Of a stretch of DNA of 64,000 nucleotides, positions 35,925 through 46,166 are shown one piece after another. Position 1 is the first letter of the stretch. Every line of letters starts with the position of its first letter. The stretch is from an uncultured Marinomonas sp. Lineage in GTDB: Bacteria; Pseudomonadota; Gammaproteobacteria; Pseudomonadales; Marinomonadaceae. Location: NCBI GenBank assembly GCA_947493575.1, contig CANLRQ010000017.1, forward strand, positions 1 to 64,000. Direction: 5' to 3'. Position numbers and translations under genes: made by a program. A model generated the notes under the pieces. That model was not told the DNA's origin, did no database searches, and worked only from the letters and a program-made list of their open reading frames with translations.

Positions 35925-37121
35925 TTATTCTTCGTTTTCTGTTAATTCAATAAGACCTTGTGTTTGCAGCAAGAACTTAAGTATCGGAGTTATATCTGAA
36001 TGTTGTTTAACATCCAGCTCAGTGAAGCTAAATTCAATTTGATCACAAATAGCTTGAATAAAACCTTCTAATGAGTGGTCTACAACAAGGTTGTCACCAT
36101 TGCAGAAGAGCTTTACTTGGAGGTTATTTTCAACGGATTTTGCATAACAAATTCGAGCATCACCCGGGCGAAAAAAAGTCGCTCCATTTTTAACTTGTTC
36201 AAATGCTTCTTCTACTTCTTCACTGCTGAGCACTTTTTGGTATTCCGGGTATTTTACATCGCTCATTGTCTGCCCGAGCCAGTCGAGTAAATGCTCAGGC
36301 TGGTCTAACAATTTAGAAAGCTCAGAATGAAGGTAAGATAGATCACTGGAATCAATTTCAGCATGGTGTATTTCTTTAAATACGCCGGGAGCGGCAAAAC
36401 GATTTTTTTCGTCAGTTTCTTCTATCAGTTGATCGTGGATTCCTGTTAACGCATCTTGAATGCTTGGCGCTCTGAAACCAACAGAGTATGTCATGCAATC
36501 ATTGTCAAGAGAGCGGCCATTATGTGCATAGTTTGGAGGCAGATAAAGAATATCACCAGTATGCAAATCATACTCTTGTTCTGGGTCAGCATTGAATTCT
36601 GACAAAATATGCAAATCAATATTTGGAATGGGGGAGTCTGTATATTGTTCTGGTGAAAGAACTTGCCAACGTCGACTGCCAGACACCTGTACTAAAAAAA
36701 CGTCATATTGATCAAAGTGAGGGCCAACACTGCCGCCTTTCGTTGCGTAACTGACCATAATGTCATCTAGACGCCAGCTCGGTAAAAAATGAAATCGTTC
36801 TTTTAAATCTTGTATTTCAGGTACCCAGTGGTCTACAGCTTGAACAAGTAGAGTCCATTCCTCCTCTGGAAGTGTAGCAAAAGTTTCATCGCTAAAAGGA
36901 CCTTGTTGTAATTCCCACGGTGTTTTTCCATTTTCAATCACAATTCTGGATTCTACTTCTTCCTCCATTGATAAACCGGCTAACTCATCGGCTTCTAAAG
37001 GTAGTGTAAAATCCTGCAATCCCCCTCTTATTAACAGAGGTTTTTGCTGCCAGTATTCTTCCATAAAAGTTCGAATGGTCATGCCACCTAAAATAGAAAT
37101 AGGGGAATCAAGTGTGCTCAT
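35925..37121 (-). CDS. roxA: Ribosomal protein L16 arginine hydroxylase (RoxA, JmjC/cupin)
   Basis: A 398-residue Fe(II)/2-oxoglutarate oxygenase of the YcfD/RoxA class, which hydroxylates an arginine of ribosomal protein L16. The facial metal ligands are visible as H-x-D in GPHFDQYDVFLVQ and a distal His in PPNYAHNGRSL. The N-terminal EYWQQKPLLIRGG is typical, and a C-terminal winged-helix region follows. It is first in a two-gene unit with the acetyltransferase downstream. An R1 element lies about 40 bp upstream. Confidence 0.88.
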   Translation of the reverse strand: MSTLDSPISILGGMTIRTFMEEYWQQKPLLIRGGLQDFTLPLEADELAGLSMEEEVESRIVIENGKTPWELQQGPFSDETFATLPEEEWTLLVQAVDHWVPEIQDLKERFHFLPSWRLDDIMVSYATKGGSVGPHFDQYDVFLVQVSGSRRWQVLSPEQYTDSPIPNIDLHILSEFNADPEQEYDLHTGDILYLPPNYAHNGRSLDNDCMTYSVGFRAPSIQDALTGIHDQLIEETDEKNRFAAPGVFKEIHHAEIDSSDLSYLHSELSKLLDQPEHLLDWLGQTMSDVKYPEYQKVLSSEEVEEAFEQVKNGATFFRPGDARICYAKSVENNLQVKLFCNGDNLVVDHSLEGFIQAICDQIEFSFTELDVKQHSDITPILKFLLQTQGLIELTENEE

Positions 37122-37163
37122 TTAGGATCTCGATATTGATAGGGGAAATAAGAAAAACATTAA

Positions 37164-37298
37164 CAAGCCTTTGCACGACTACTAGGCTTGCTAATACTTT
37201 GTTAAAAAAAACTCAAAGCGCTCATTTATAACTTATAAACTTCGCTTTTTCGTTTGCCTCATCTTATATAATAGCTTATGACTTAGTGCAAAGGCCTC
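37164..37298 (+). repeat. R1 MITE, copy 7
   Basis: A 135-bp copy, CAAGCC...GGCCTC, with a perfect 5-bp target duplication ATTAA (37159-37163 and 37299-37303). Confidence 0.88.
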
Positions 37299-37331
37299 AT
37301 TAAAGTATAAGAATCAACTTTAATATAATGC

Positions 37332-37369
37332 GTTCATCAAATGCGCATAGTAATCCACATTTGATGAAC
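37332..37369 (-). terminator. Hairpin downstream of purB
   Basis: GTTCATCAAATG and CATTTGATGAAC form a perfect 12-bp stem around a 14-nt loop, 21 bp after the purB stop. No T run follows, so termination is only a possibility. Confidence 0.5.
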
Positions 37370-37389
37370 AGAACAAGATCTAACCTAGA

Positions 37390-38820
<1,431 letters not shown>

Positions 38821-38887
38821 CTATTATAGGCAAAAGGAGGCTGGGAAGCCATTATAGGAAGGATATTCTTTGATCAAACATGGATGA

Positions 38888-39415
38888 CTACGGAGCCTTT
38901 TTTTCTGTTAATGAGTAAACAGGACCCAAAAGTTCCAAATGTGTTAGATAAAGGCGCATATCAAATTCAAGTTGATGGTAGTTGGGTAGCATATGACAAC
39001 AAAGTTTATAAAAGGCTTTGTTATGTTCTTTTTCTTTTAAATGGGCGAGTTCATGCACCACAATCATACGTAAAAATGCTTCTGGTGACTCTTTAAAGAC
39101 CGAGCTAATACGAATTTCATTTTTACTTTTTAGTTTTCCCCCTTGCACTCTAGATGCATAACTATGGAGCCCTAGGGCATTGTTAACAACATGAATTTTA
39201 TTGTCGTAAATAACTTTACTTAAAGGAGCTGATTTTTTGAGGTACTGATTTTTTAGTGTAAGAGCGAATTCTCTTAAGGTTTTATCATTATTATATTGGT
39301 GCAGTGTTGGGTATTGTTTTCGAATGTGATCAGACAGTCGGTCAGACTCAATAAGCTGGGTGACTTGATTTTGTAGCTCTAATGGATATTGCTTTAAATA
39401 GGTAAGTGAAGTCAT
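38888..39415 (-). CDS. YgjP-type zinc metallopeptidase-like protein
   Basis: A 175-residue protein of the YgjP/DUF45 (WLM-like) family. The zinc-binding motif is intact: VVHELAHLKEKEHNKAFY (HExxH plus a downstream His). The start is placed at the ATG at 39415 (MTSLTYLKQYP), which matches the family start; an in-frame extension to 39544 would run through the icd terminator and an R1 remnant. Members are mostly uncharacterised; the E. coli relative has been linked to nucleotide phosphatase activity. Monocistronic. Confidence 0.8.
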   Translation of the reverse strand: MTSLTYLKQYPLELQNQVTQLIESDRLSDHIRKQYPTLHQYNNDKTLREFALTLKNQYLKKSAPLSKVIYDNKIHVVNNALGLHSYASRVQGGKLKSKNEIRISSVFKESPEAFLRMIVVHELAHLKEKEHNKAFYKLCCHMLPNYHQLEFDMRLYLTHLELLGPVYSLTEKKAP

Positions 39416-39432
39416 GTTTATCACAGTATTAA

Positions 39433-39466
39433 TAAAAAGCCCAAGTGAGGGTGTCACCTGGGCTTT
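39433..39466 (-). terminator. Terminator of icd
   Basis: On the minus strand GCCCAGGTGA-CACCC-TCACTTGGGC makes a 10-bp stem (one G-T pair) followed by TTTTTATT. It lies between icd and the YgjP-type gene. Confidence 0.85.
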
Positions 39467-39483
39467 GGAGGTATTAATGCGTA

Positions 39484-39531
39484 GAGACCTTTGCACTAGT
39501 ACGCTTACTCGTGACTTCGTGCAAAAGTCTC
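39484..39531 (+). repeat. R1 MITE, copy 8 (48-bp deletion form)
   Basis: GAGACCTTTGCAC...GTGCAAAAGTCTC with most of the interior missing, flanked by GCGTA and GTGTA (4/5 target duplication). Lies in the icd 3' region, before its terminator. Confidence 0.7.
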
Positions 39532-39560
39532 GTGTAATTTTCAAATCAATTATTTAAAAA

Positions 39561-41783
39561 CTACAATGTTTCAAGTGCTGTGTTAAAGGTAGTGCTAGGG
39601 CGCATTACTTGAGCTACTTGATCAAGGTCGATGTTGTAATAGCCAGATAAATCCGCAGGTTTACCTTGAGCGCTATTTAATTCTGCAACAATGTTTTCTT
39701 CATTTGTTGCAAGCATTGCTGCTAAAGGTGCGAATTTTTCAGCAATTGCTGAATCATCAGTTTGTTTTGCAAGTTCTTCTGACCAGTAAAGAGCAAGGTA
39801 GAAATGGCTGCCGCGGTTATCCAATTCACCTGTTTTACGAGAAGGTGATTTATTACTGTCTAACAGGCGTTCTGTTGCTTTATCCATAGCTTTTGCTAAT
39901 ACAATGGATTTAGGGTTGTTGTTTTTAATGCCTAGTTCCTCTAGAGAAACTGCAATTGCAAGGAACTCACCTAAAGAATCCCAACGTAAGTGGTTTTCTT
40001 GTATTAGCTGCTGAACGTGTTTTGGAGCAGAGCCACCAGCACCTGTTTCGTACATGCCACCGCCATTTAGCATTGGTACGATAGACAGCATTTTAGCTGA
40101 AGTACCTAATTCTAAAATTGGGAACAAGTCTGTTAGATAATCACGAAGAATGTTACCAGTTACTGAAATTGTATCCTGACCACGAATGATGCGTTCCATA
40201 GAGAAACGGATTGCTTCATTGTAAGGCATGATGCGAATGTCTAGGCCGCTTGTATCATGGTCTTTTAAGTAAAGATTTACTTTCTTACGGAGTTCATTGT
40301 CGTGTGCACGTTCTTCTTCTAACCAAAAAATAGCAGGAGTGTCAGATTGACGAGCACGAGTAACGCCTAGTTTAACCCAATCACGGATTGGAGCGTCTTT
40401 TGTTTGGCAAGCTCTCCAGATATCACCTTTCTCAACGTTATGTTGCATTAGAACGGTGCCATTCTCAGAAACAATACGCATCATGCCGCTTTCAGCAATT
40501 TCAAATGTTTTGTCGTGAGAGCCGTATTCTTGTGCTTTTTGAGCCATCAAACCAACGTTTGGAACAGTACCCATTGTAGTTGGATCGAACGCACCGTTTG
40601 TTTTACAGAAATTGATGGTTTCTTGGTAAATACGCGCGTAAGTTCTATCTGGAATAACGGCTTTAGCATCATGTGCTTCTCCGTCGCGGCCCCACATTTT
40701 ACCAGAACCACGAATCATCGCTGGCATAGATGCATCAACGATCACATCACTTGGTACATGTAGGTTAGTGATGCCTTTGTCTGAATCAACCATAGCTAAT
40801 TCAGGACGTGTGTTATAAACGTCTTCAATCGCTTGTTTGATTTCTTCTTGTTTTGCTTCTGGAAGTGTTTTGATTTTATCGTATACGCTTCCTAAGCCGT
40901 TATTCGGGTTTACGCCGATTTCTTTAAATAATTCACTGTATTTCTCGAATACATCTTTATAGAAAACCGTTACCGCGTGACCAAATACGATTGGGTGAGA
41001 AACTTTCATCATGGTTGCTTTCAAGTGCAGAGACCACATGATGTTGTCTTCTTTTGCTTCTTGTAGAGAAGCTTCAAAGAAAGCACGAAGTTTCGTACAG
41101 CTGATATTCATGCTGTCTAGTATTTCACCCTCAAGAAGAGGAAGTGACTTTTTCACTTCAACAGAACCGTCTTTCGCTACAAATTCGATTTTAACGGTTT
41201 GAGCGGAATCCATAGTGACAGACTGCTCAGAAGAGTAGAAATCCCCATCGCGCATGTAATCAGCGTGTGAAATAGAGGTTTTCTTCCATTTACCCATTGA
41301 GTGTGGGTTTTTACGAGCGAATGCTTTAACAGCGGCTGGTGCTCGACGGTCAGAGTTGCCTTGACGTAATACTGGGTTTACAGCACTACCTAGGATTTTA
41401 GAGTAATTCGCTTGAATGGCTTTTTCTTCGTCAGTTGCTGGTGTTTCAGGGTAACTAGGTACATTGTAACCTTGAGATTGAAGCTCAGTAATAGCAGCCG
41501 TTAACTGAGGAATAGATGCACTGATATTAGGTAATTTTACAATGTTTGCCGCTGGATCTTTTGTTAACTCGCCTAAAAATTGTAGGCCGTCAACAACACG
41601 TTGTTCTGGAGTTAATGATTCTGGGAAAGCGGCAAGGATACGACCTGCCAGAGAAATATCGGTTAATTCAACTGCGACACCTGCCTCTTTGGTAAAGGCG
41701 CGGACAATAGGCAATAGAGAAGCAGTCGCAAGAGCTGGAGCTTCATCAGTAAGTGTGTAATAAATAGTCTGATTATCTGACAT
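39561..41783 (-). CDS. icd: Isocitrate dehydrogenase, monomeric NADP type
   Basis: Oxidative decarboxylation of isocitrate to 2-oxoglutarate in the TCA cycle. The 740-residue length and blocks ([65 protein letters not shown]) define the monomeric class, unrelated in length to the 45-kDa E. coli enzyme. This class is common in marine gammaproteobacteria. It is monocistronic with a terminator downstream, and 190 bp separate it from hflD with nothing else recognised. Confidence 0.95.
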   Translation of the reverse strand: MSDNQTIYYTLTDEAPALATASLLPIVRAFTKEAGVAVELTDISLAGRILAAFPESLTPEQRVVDGLQFLGELTKDPAANIVKLPNISASIPQLTAAITELQSQGYNVPSYPETPATDEEKAIQANYSKILGSAVNPVLRQGNSDRRAPAAVKAFARKNPHSMGKWKKTSISHADYMRDGDFYSSEQSVTMDSAQTVKIEFVAKDGSVEVKKSLPLLEGEILDSMNISCTKLRAFFEASLQEAKEDNIMWSLHLKATMMKVSHPIVFGHAVTVFYKDVFEKYSELFKEIGVNPNNGLGSVYDKIKTLPEAKQEEIKQAIEDVYNTRPELAMVDSDKGITNLHVPSDVIVDASMPAMIRGSGKMWGRDGEAHDAKAVIPDRTYARIYQETINFCKTNGAFDPTTMGTVPNVGLMAQKAQEYGSHDKTFEIAESGMMRIVSENGTVLMQHNVEKGDIWRACQTKDAPIRDWVKLGVTRARQSDTPAIFWLEEERAHDNELRKKVNLYLKDHDTSGLDIRIMPYNEAIRFSMERIIRGQDTISVTGNILRDYLTDLFPILELGTSAKMLSIVPMLNGGGMYETGAGGSAPKHVQQLIQENHLRWDSLGEFLAIAVSLEELGIKNNNPKSIVLAKAMDKATERLLDSNKSPSRKTGELDNRGSHFYLALYWSEELAKQTDDSAIAEKFAPLAAMLATNEENIVAELNSAQGKPADLSGYYNIDLDQVAQVMRPSTTFNTALETL

Positions 41784-41974
41784 GTGTTTCCCCTAACGTT
41801 ATGATCGGTTTAACCAATTGCATTAGTGATAGTGTTTCATCACAGAGTTTAATGTTGATTTGACAAAAAAATGAATTATTTAGCTGTCAATTTAGTGTAC
41901 ATATATTACCTAAAAAATGACCGTATAAATAATGAGTAAACAATATACTCATAATTTTCATAAGTGATTTGTGC

Positions 41975-42601
41975 TTAATGACGTTCTAAAGCCTTTAATA
42001 ATGACTTGCGTTTAAAGATAAAGTGCCAGCGGCGGCCTCCAAGTTGACGCCAAAGAATGGCGGCACGCACCCCTGCGAGAAGTATTGCTCTAACTTGCTC
42101 CGCAATGTGGCTTTGTTGTAAAAATCGACTGTCTCCTTGTACTTGTATGCGAAAGCTTAAATGACTTAGTGTGTCTTGATACAGGCCAGACATTGCAGCG
42201 ATAACATTTGCATGAGCACTTGATTCAAAATGCTCTCTTTGTCGAACTAAATGATTCAATTTTTCGCCCACTGCAGAAAGCATTGATTTGTCTTTTGAGA
42301 GTTTTGCTTCTAGATGTAGTAGGCTCAAGGCATAACGAATAATATCAGGATCAACAGTGTTCCTATCGTTGCCAAGTGTCTTTTTGCAAAGTGCTTTGCC
42401 TTGTTGTAATTGTGTAGACCATTCCCATTCGCCACCATAGATATCATGGGTTTTAGGTGCATCTAAAATAAGTACACTGTCTAATAAAGGTGTTAATTTC
42501 CCTTGATCTACTTGTCCTGTTTTTGCAATAGTGGCAACCAATTCCGCAGCTTGAAAAAGAGCGGATAATGCAATGACTTGATCTTGTTCTTGATTACTCA
42601 C
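41975..42601 (-). CDS. hflD: HflD homologue (lysogenisation regulator family)
   Basis: A 208-residue helical, peripheral membrane protein. In E. coli HflD binds the phage lambda CII protein and limits lysogeny; its role elsewhere is unknown. Recognised by ALSALFQAAELVATIAKTG at the N-terminus, YALSLLHLEAKL, and the C-terminal QVRAILLAGVRAAILWRQLGG, quoted within limits. It is last in the rluE-nudJ-mnmA-hflD unit, 27 bp after mnmA, the same gene order as E. coli. Confidence 0.88.
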   Translation of the reverse strand: MSNQEQDQVIALSALFQAAELVATIAKTGQVDQGKLTPLLDSVLILDAPKTHDIYGGEWEWSTQLQQGKALCKKTLGNDRNTVDPDIIRYALSLLHLEAKLSKDKSMLSAVGEKLNHLVRQREHFESSAHANVIAAMSGLYQDTLSHLSFRIQVQGDSRFLQQSHIAEQVRAILLAGVRAAILWRQLGGRRWHFIFKRKSLLKALERH

Positions 42602-42628
42602 AATATTGTTATACCTATTTCAACGGTT

Positions 42629-43756
42629 TTATTTGTTAAATGCATGGTTAATAATTCCGCCACCTAAGCACAAATTATCAAGATAGAATACTACCGATTG
42701 GCCAGGAGTGATTGCTCTTTGTGGCTCCACGAAGCTAACCTCAAAACGTCCATCAGCTAGTGCATTAATAGTGCAATCTTGATCTGCTTGGCGATAGCGA
42801 CATTTTGCTTTGCATTTTAATGGCATTTTGGGGGCGTCTAAAGCAACCCAGTCCATATTATCTGCAATAAGGTGAGTTTTGTATAATGCGTCATGCTCAC
42901 CGCCTTGTGTAACAAGTAGGATATTATTTTTTAGATCTTTTTCTACAACATACCATGGGTCATCAGAATAGTTGGCTAATCCTCCAATCCCGAGCCCTTG
43001 GCGCTGGCCAATTGTGTGGTACATCAGCCCTGAATGTTTACCAATCGTATCTCCTGTCAGGGTTTTGATATCACCTGGTTGCGCTGGTAGGTATTGTTCT
43101 AAGAAGTCTTTAAACCGACGTTCGCCGATAAAGCAAATACCAGTACTGTCTTTTTTATTATGGGTAATTAAATCATGCTCTTCAGCTAAACGTCTCACTT
43201 CTGGTTTTTCTAATTCACCAACTGGAAAGAGTGTTTTGGCAATTTCTTCTTTACCAACAGCATATAAGAAGTAGCTTTGATCCTTGTTATTGTCTAGCCC
43301 TTTTAAAAGAGTTGCTTCATTATCTGCTTCACCACGACGAACATAATGACCTGTAGCTATGTAATCAGCACCTAACTCTAATGCATATTCTAAAAATGCT
43401 TTAAATTTAATTTCTTTATTACACAAAATATCAGGGTTCGGTGTACGGCCAGCTTTGTATTCTTCGAGGAAGTGCTCAAATACATTGTCCCAATATTCCG
43501 CTGCGAAATTGGCTGTATGTAAATGAATGCCTAATGTATCGCAAACAGTTTGGGCATCGGCTAGGTCGTCTTTTGCTGTGCAATATTCAGTGCCGTCGTC
43601 TTCATCCCAATTTTTCATAAATAAGCCTTCTACTTGATACCCCTGTTGCATCAGCAAAAGTGCTGAAACAGAGGAATCAACACCTCCAGACATGCCAACA
43701 ATGACTTTTTTAGTGGAGTTTAAAGGCGTTTTTTGATCAGAAATGGCTGTGTTCAT
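42629..43756 (-). CDS. mnmA: tRNA-specific 2-thiouridylase MnmA
   Basis: Thiolates uridine 34 of tRNA(Lys/Glu/Gln), taking sulfur relayed by the Tus proteins, whose genes lie at 59263-60686. PP-loop motif GMSGGVDSS, catalytic cysteines in [12 protein letters not shown] and [13 protein letters not shown], and the [10 protein letters not shown] block are present. I choose the ATG at 43756 (375 residues); a TTG at 43774 would add six residues. The next upstream gene, nudJ, is 45 bp away on the same strand. Confidence 0.94.
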   Translation of the reverse strand: MNTAISDQKTPLNSTKKVIVGMSGGVDSSVSALLLMQQGYQVEGLFMKNWDEDDGTEYCTAKDDLADAQTVCDTLGIHLHTANFAAEYWDNVFEHFLEEYKAGRTPNPDILCNKEIKFKAFLEYALELGADYIATGHYVRRGEADNEATLLKGLDNNKDQSYFLYAVGKEEIAKTLFPVGELEKPEVRRLAEEHDLITHNKKDSTGICFIGERRFKDFLEQYLPAQPGDIKTLTGDTIGKHSGLMYHTIGQRQGLGIGGLANYSDDPWYVVEKDLKNNILLVTQGGEHDALYKTHLIADNMDWVALDAPKMPLKCKAKCRYRQADQDCTINALADGRFEVSFVEPQRAITPGQSVVFYLDNLCLGGGIINHAFNK

Positions 43757-43801
43757 TGAAAAATCAGGACTCAAATAGGTAAGGTGATAAAAATTTTATA
43801 A

Positions 43802-44359
43802 CTATTGTACCTCAAATGCGCAATTATCATAGGCCATAAGATGAGAGTTATTTATTAAGCTTAGAGAGACAGTATGGCCTTTTTCGAAATCTTCAATACA
43901 TTGGCTGACTAATACACTTCTCAGAGGGTGATTTAGGATTTCTTTTTTTGTCATCCAATCCGCACTGTGGATATCTGGATCAAGGTGATTATGGGCTTTA
44001 TTTATTGGTGTGCAAACAAAGCAAACTCGATGGTAGGTATCAGCTGACTCTTCGGGGGTGAACGAATAGATACCAAGTATTTGAATAGGTTTAACGTTCC
44101 AACCTGTTTCTTCGAGCACTTCTCGGATAACCGCTGTTTCTAATGACTCTTTGTTTTCAACATGGCCTGCTGGTTGGTTAAGAACGAGCTGTTTTTTCTG
44201 CCATTCTTTTACCATTAGAAATTGTCTTTCTTCGCTTTTTGTTACCTGAGATTGGTTTGTCAGCGGTTGACTCTCTCTTGTCTGATTTGTTTTTACTATT
44301 ATGGCGGCGACTGTTAAGTGAGGCTGTTTTGGACGTACGTTTTTTTCGGTTTTGTTCAA
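43802..44359 (-). CDS. nudJ: NUDIX hydrolase, NudJ type, overlapping rluE
   Basis: A 185-residue NUDIX pyrophosphohydrolase; E. coli NudJ hydrolyses thiamine pyrophosphates and nucleoside phosphates. The NUDIX box reads GHVENKESLETAVIREVLEETGW (G-x5-E-x7-REVLEETG core seen), preceded by LNQPAG. The TTG start at 44359 is supported by AGAGGG nine bases upstream and because the conserved PHLTVAAI strand has no later start before it. This makes the first 182 bp overlap the end of rluE in another frame. An extra Gln/Ser-rich insert follows the first strand, in the overlap. Confidence 0.85.
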   Translation of the reverse strand: MNKTEKNVRPKQPHLTVAAIIVKTNQTRESQPLTNQSQVTKSEERQFLMVKEWQKKQLVLNQPAGHVENKESLETAVIREVLEETGWNVKPIQILGIYSFTPEESADTYHRVCFVCTPINKAHNHLDPDIHSADWMTKKEILNHPLRSVLVSQCIEDFEKGHTVSLSLINNSHLMAYDNCAFEVQ

Positions 44360-44933
44360 AGTCGTTTACCCTCTTTGTGAGTTCATCTGGAAGTGGTGCT
44401 TTTTTCCACTCGCCTTCAGCTAGTTGCTCTGTTTCAAGCTGGTATGGGCCGATTGCTATTCTAATTAATCTTAACGTTGGGTGACCCACTGCTGCTGTCA
44501 TTCTTCTCACTTGTCTATTTCTACCTTCATGAATTTGTAATTCTACCCAAGAGGTGGGAATAGATGGGCGAAAGCGTATTGGAGGAGATCGATCAGAAAC
44601 AGAGTTTGGATAAATGATCTTAGCTTGTGCTGTTTGAGTCACTCCATCTTTTAATTCAACACCGTTGCGTAATTGCTCAAGTGCATCTTGATTTGGAATA
44701 CCTTCAACTTGTGCCCAATAAGTTTTTGGCATTTTAAAAGCGGGAGATGATATAAAATGTTGAACTGCACCATTATCGGTTAATAGCATAAGACCTTCTG
44801 AATCGAAGTCGAGTCTGCCTGCAGGATATACATTAGGTACATTGATAAAATGAGCCAATGTTTTTTTGTCTCCATCACTGCTAAATTGGCTCAGTACTTG
44901 AAAAGGTTTGTTAAACAGTATTATATCGTTCAT
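44178..44933 (-). CDS. rluE: 23S rRNA pseudouridine synthase RluE
   Basis: Makes pseudouridine 2457 in 23S rRNA. The catalytic aspartate is in PAGRLDFDSEGLMLLTD, followed by KTYWAQVEG and IHEGRNRQVRRMTAAVGHPTL. Residues after about 190 form a Lys/Arg/Ser-rich tail (for example NRKKRTSKTASLNSRR), encoded where nudJ begins in another frame. No S4 domain precedes the catalytic domain. It heads the rluE-nudJ-mnmA-hflD unit. Confidence 0.9.
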   Translation of the reverse strand: MNDIILFNKPFQVLSQFSSDGDKKTLAHFINVPNVYPAGRLDFDSEGLMLLTDNGAVQHFISSPAFKMPKTYWAQVEGIPNQDALEQLRNGVELKDGVTQTAQAKIIYPNSVSDRSPPIRFRPSIPTSWVELQIHEGRNRQVRRMTAAVGHPTLRLIRIAIGPYQLETEQLAEGEWKKAPLPDELTKRVNDFEQNRKKRTSKTASLNSRRHNSKNKSDKRESTADKPISGNKKRRKTISNGKRMAEKTARS

Positions 44934-44970
44934 TCATAGCCCGTGTGATAAATGCAAATGATTAAATTTT

Positions 44971-45110
44971 GAGACCTTTACACTAAGTCATGAGCGATGA
45001 TAAGGCGAGGTAAAAACAGACGAAAAAGCGGAGTTTATGAGTTATAAATGCGTATATTGAGTCTGTTTTTAACAAAGTATTAGCAAGCCTAATAGTTGTG
45101 CAAAGGTCTC
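44971..45110 (-). repeat. R1 MITE, copy 9
   Basis: A 140-bp full-length copy in reverse orientation, GAGACCTTTACACTAAGTCATGAGCG to ...GCAAAGGTCTC (quoted only at its ends). No exact target duplication. It fills most of the rluE-cspD gap. Confidence 0.85.
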
Positions 45111-45192
45111 TTAAGTCCTGAATTCAAAAACTTAATGCATTATATACATTTTAAAATGATCTTACTGTTTAAAGGTGTGTTTTCAATCTAGT

Positions 45193-45420
45193 TTACGACT
45201 CGTTACCTTCTTTATTATCGATAGGTGAAATATTCATTGCGTGAAGTCCTCTCTCTCCAGGGGTTACATCAAAGGTCACCTGCTGCCCAGATTTTAATGT
45301 TTTATATCCTTCAATATTGATTGCGGAGTAATGACTGAATAAGTCTTCATCAAAGCTGTCACAGATGATAAAACCATAACCTTTGGCGTTATTGAACCAC
45401 TTTACTGTTCCAGTATGCAT
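45193..45420 (-). CDS. cspD: Cold-shock domain protein, CspD type
   Basis: A 75-residue single-stranded nucleic-acid-binding protein. RNP1 (KGYGFI) and RNP2-like (DLFSHYSAI) motifs are both present in the five-strand cold-shock fold, opening with GTVKWFNNAKGYGFI. It is divergent from clpS, the same arrangement as cspD-clpS-clpA in E. coli, where CspD inhibits replication in stationary phase. The family is certain; CspD is assigned by context. Confidence 0.88.
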   Translation of the reverse strand: MHTGTVKWFNNAKGYGFIICDSFDEDLFSHYSAINIEGYKTLKSGQQVTFDVTPGERGLHAMNISPIDNKEGNES

Positions 45421-45614
45421 ACTTCTCTCCTAACTACCGTAAACTTCGTAAACCGATAAAAAAGAAAACATCTCATTACAAAGATAGTCCAGTTTATAGT
45501 AAACAGCAAAAAGCAAATTAGCGCTTTTGTATATTTTGAAAAAGAAAAACCGCAATTGATGCAAAGTTGAAAGTCAAGCATGATGCTACACTGATGGAAT
45601 ATTAGAGTTTAATA

Positions 45615-45697
45615 GAGGCCTTTGCACGACTGCTACACTTACTAATACTTTGTTAAAAACAGATTTATCATCTCTCATGACTTCGTGCAAAGGTCTC
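45615..45697 (+). repeat. R1 MITE, copy 10 (83-bp short form)
   Basis: GAGGCC...GGTCTC with the middle 55 bp absent and a perfect 5-bp target duplication TAATA (45610-45614 and 45698-45702). It lies in the cspD-clpS divergent region; the rest of this 379-bp gap is AT-rich and holds the two promoters, which I cannot place. Confidence 0.88.
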
Positions 45698-45799
45698 TAA
45701 TAAAATAATTAACTGATAAAGATGAATTGATTTTTGACAACTCGTTCCAATTAAGTAATTAAGCAAGATTTAATTTATAAACTATTTTAGAGACTGAGG

Positions 45800-46147
45800 A
45801 TGAATAAAGCACAAGAAACTCGACTAGGGTTAGAGGATGATGATCAAGGGCATTCAGTTATTTCTATTTCTGAAGAGGATGTACAGCTAAAACCACCTTC
45901 TATGTATCAGGTGGTTTTATTTAATGATGATTATACTCCAATGGATTTTGTTGTTTATATACTACAACATTTCTTTTCCTTGGATGCAGAAAAAGCCAAT
46001 CAAGTCATGTTGGAAGTACATACAAAAGGCAAAGGTATCTGTGGTGTTTACACCTTTGATGTAGCGGAAACGAAAGTTGCAATGGTACAGCAGTTTGCTC
46101 AACAGAATGAGCATCCTTTAATGTGTGATTTGCAAAAAGTGGACTGA
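45800..46147 (+). CDS. clpS: ClpS, ATP-dependent Clp protease adaptor (N-recognin)
   Basis: A 115-residue adaptor that delivers proteins with N-terminal Leu, Phe, Trp or Tyr to ClpAP. The core is unmistakable: [17 protein letters not shown], where the NDD..PM residues form the N-degron pocket, and [21 protein letters not shown]. The N-terminal extension is acidic, as usual. clpA follows after 19 bp, and the Phe/Leu-tRNA transferase gene aat, which creates such N-degrons, lies 3 kb downstream. Confidence 0.95.
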   Translation: MNKAQETRLGLEDDDQGHSVISISEEDVQLKPPSMYQVVLFNDDYTPMDFVVYILQHFFSLDAEKANQVMLEVHTKGKGICGVYTFDVAETKVAMVQQFAQQNEHPLMCDLQKVD

Positions 46148-46166
46148 CTAAAGTGGGGTTATTAAC

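Noticed and set aside
38884..39096. Plus-strand 70-codon reading frame downstream of the YgjP-type gene start
   Set aside because: It lies antisense inside the metallopeptidase gene, has no ribosome site and no family resemblance.
39416..39544. N-terminal extension of the YgjP-type protein
   Set aside because: It would translate an R1 remnant and the icd terminator; the family start is at MTSLTYLKQYP.
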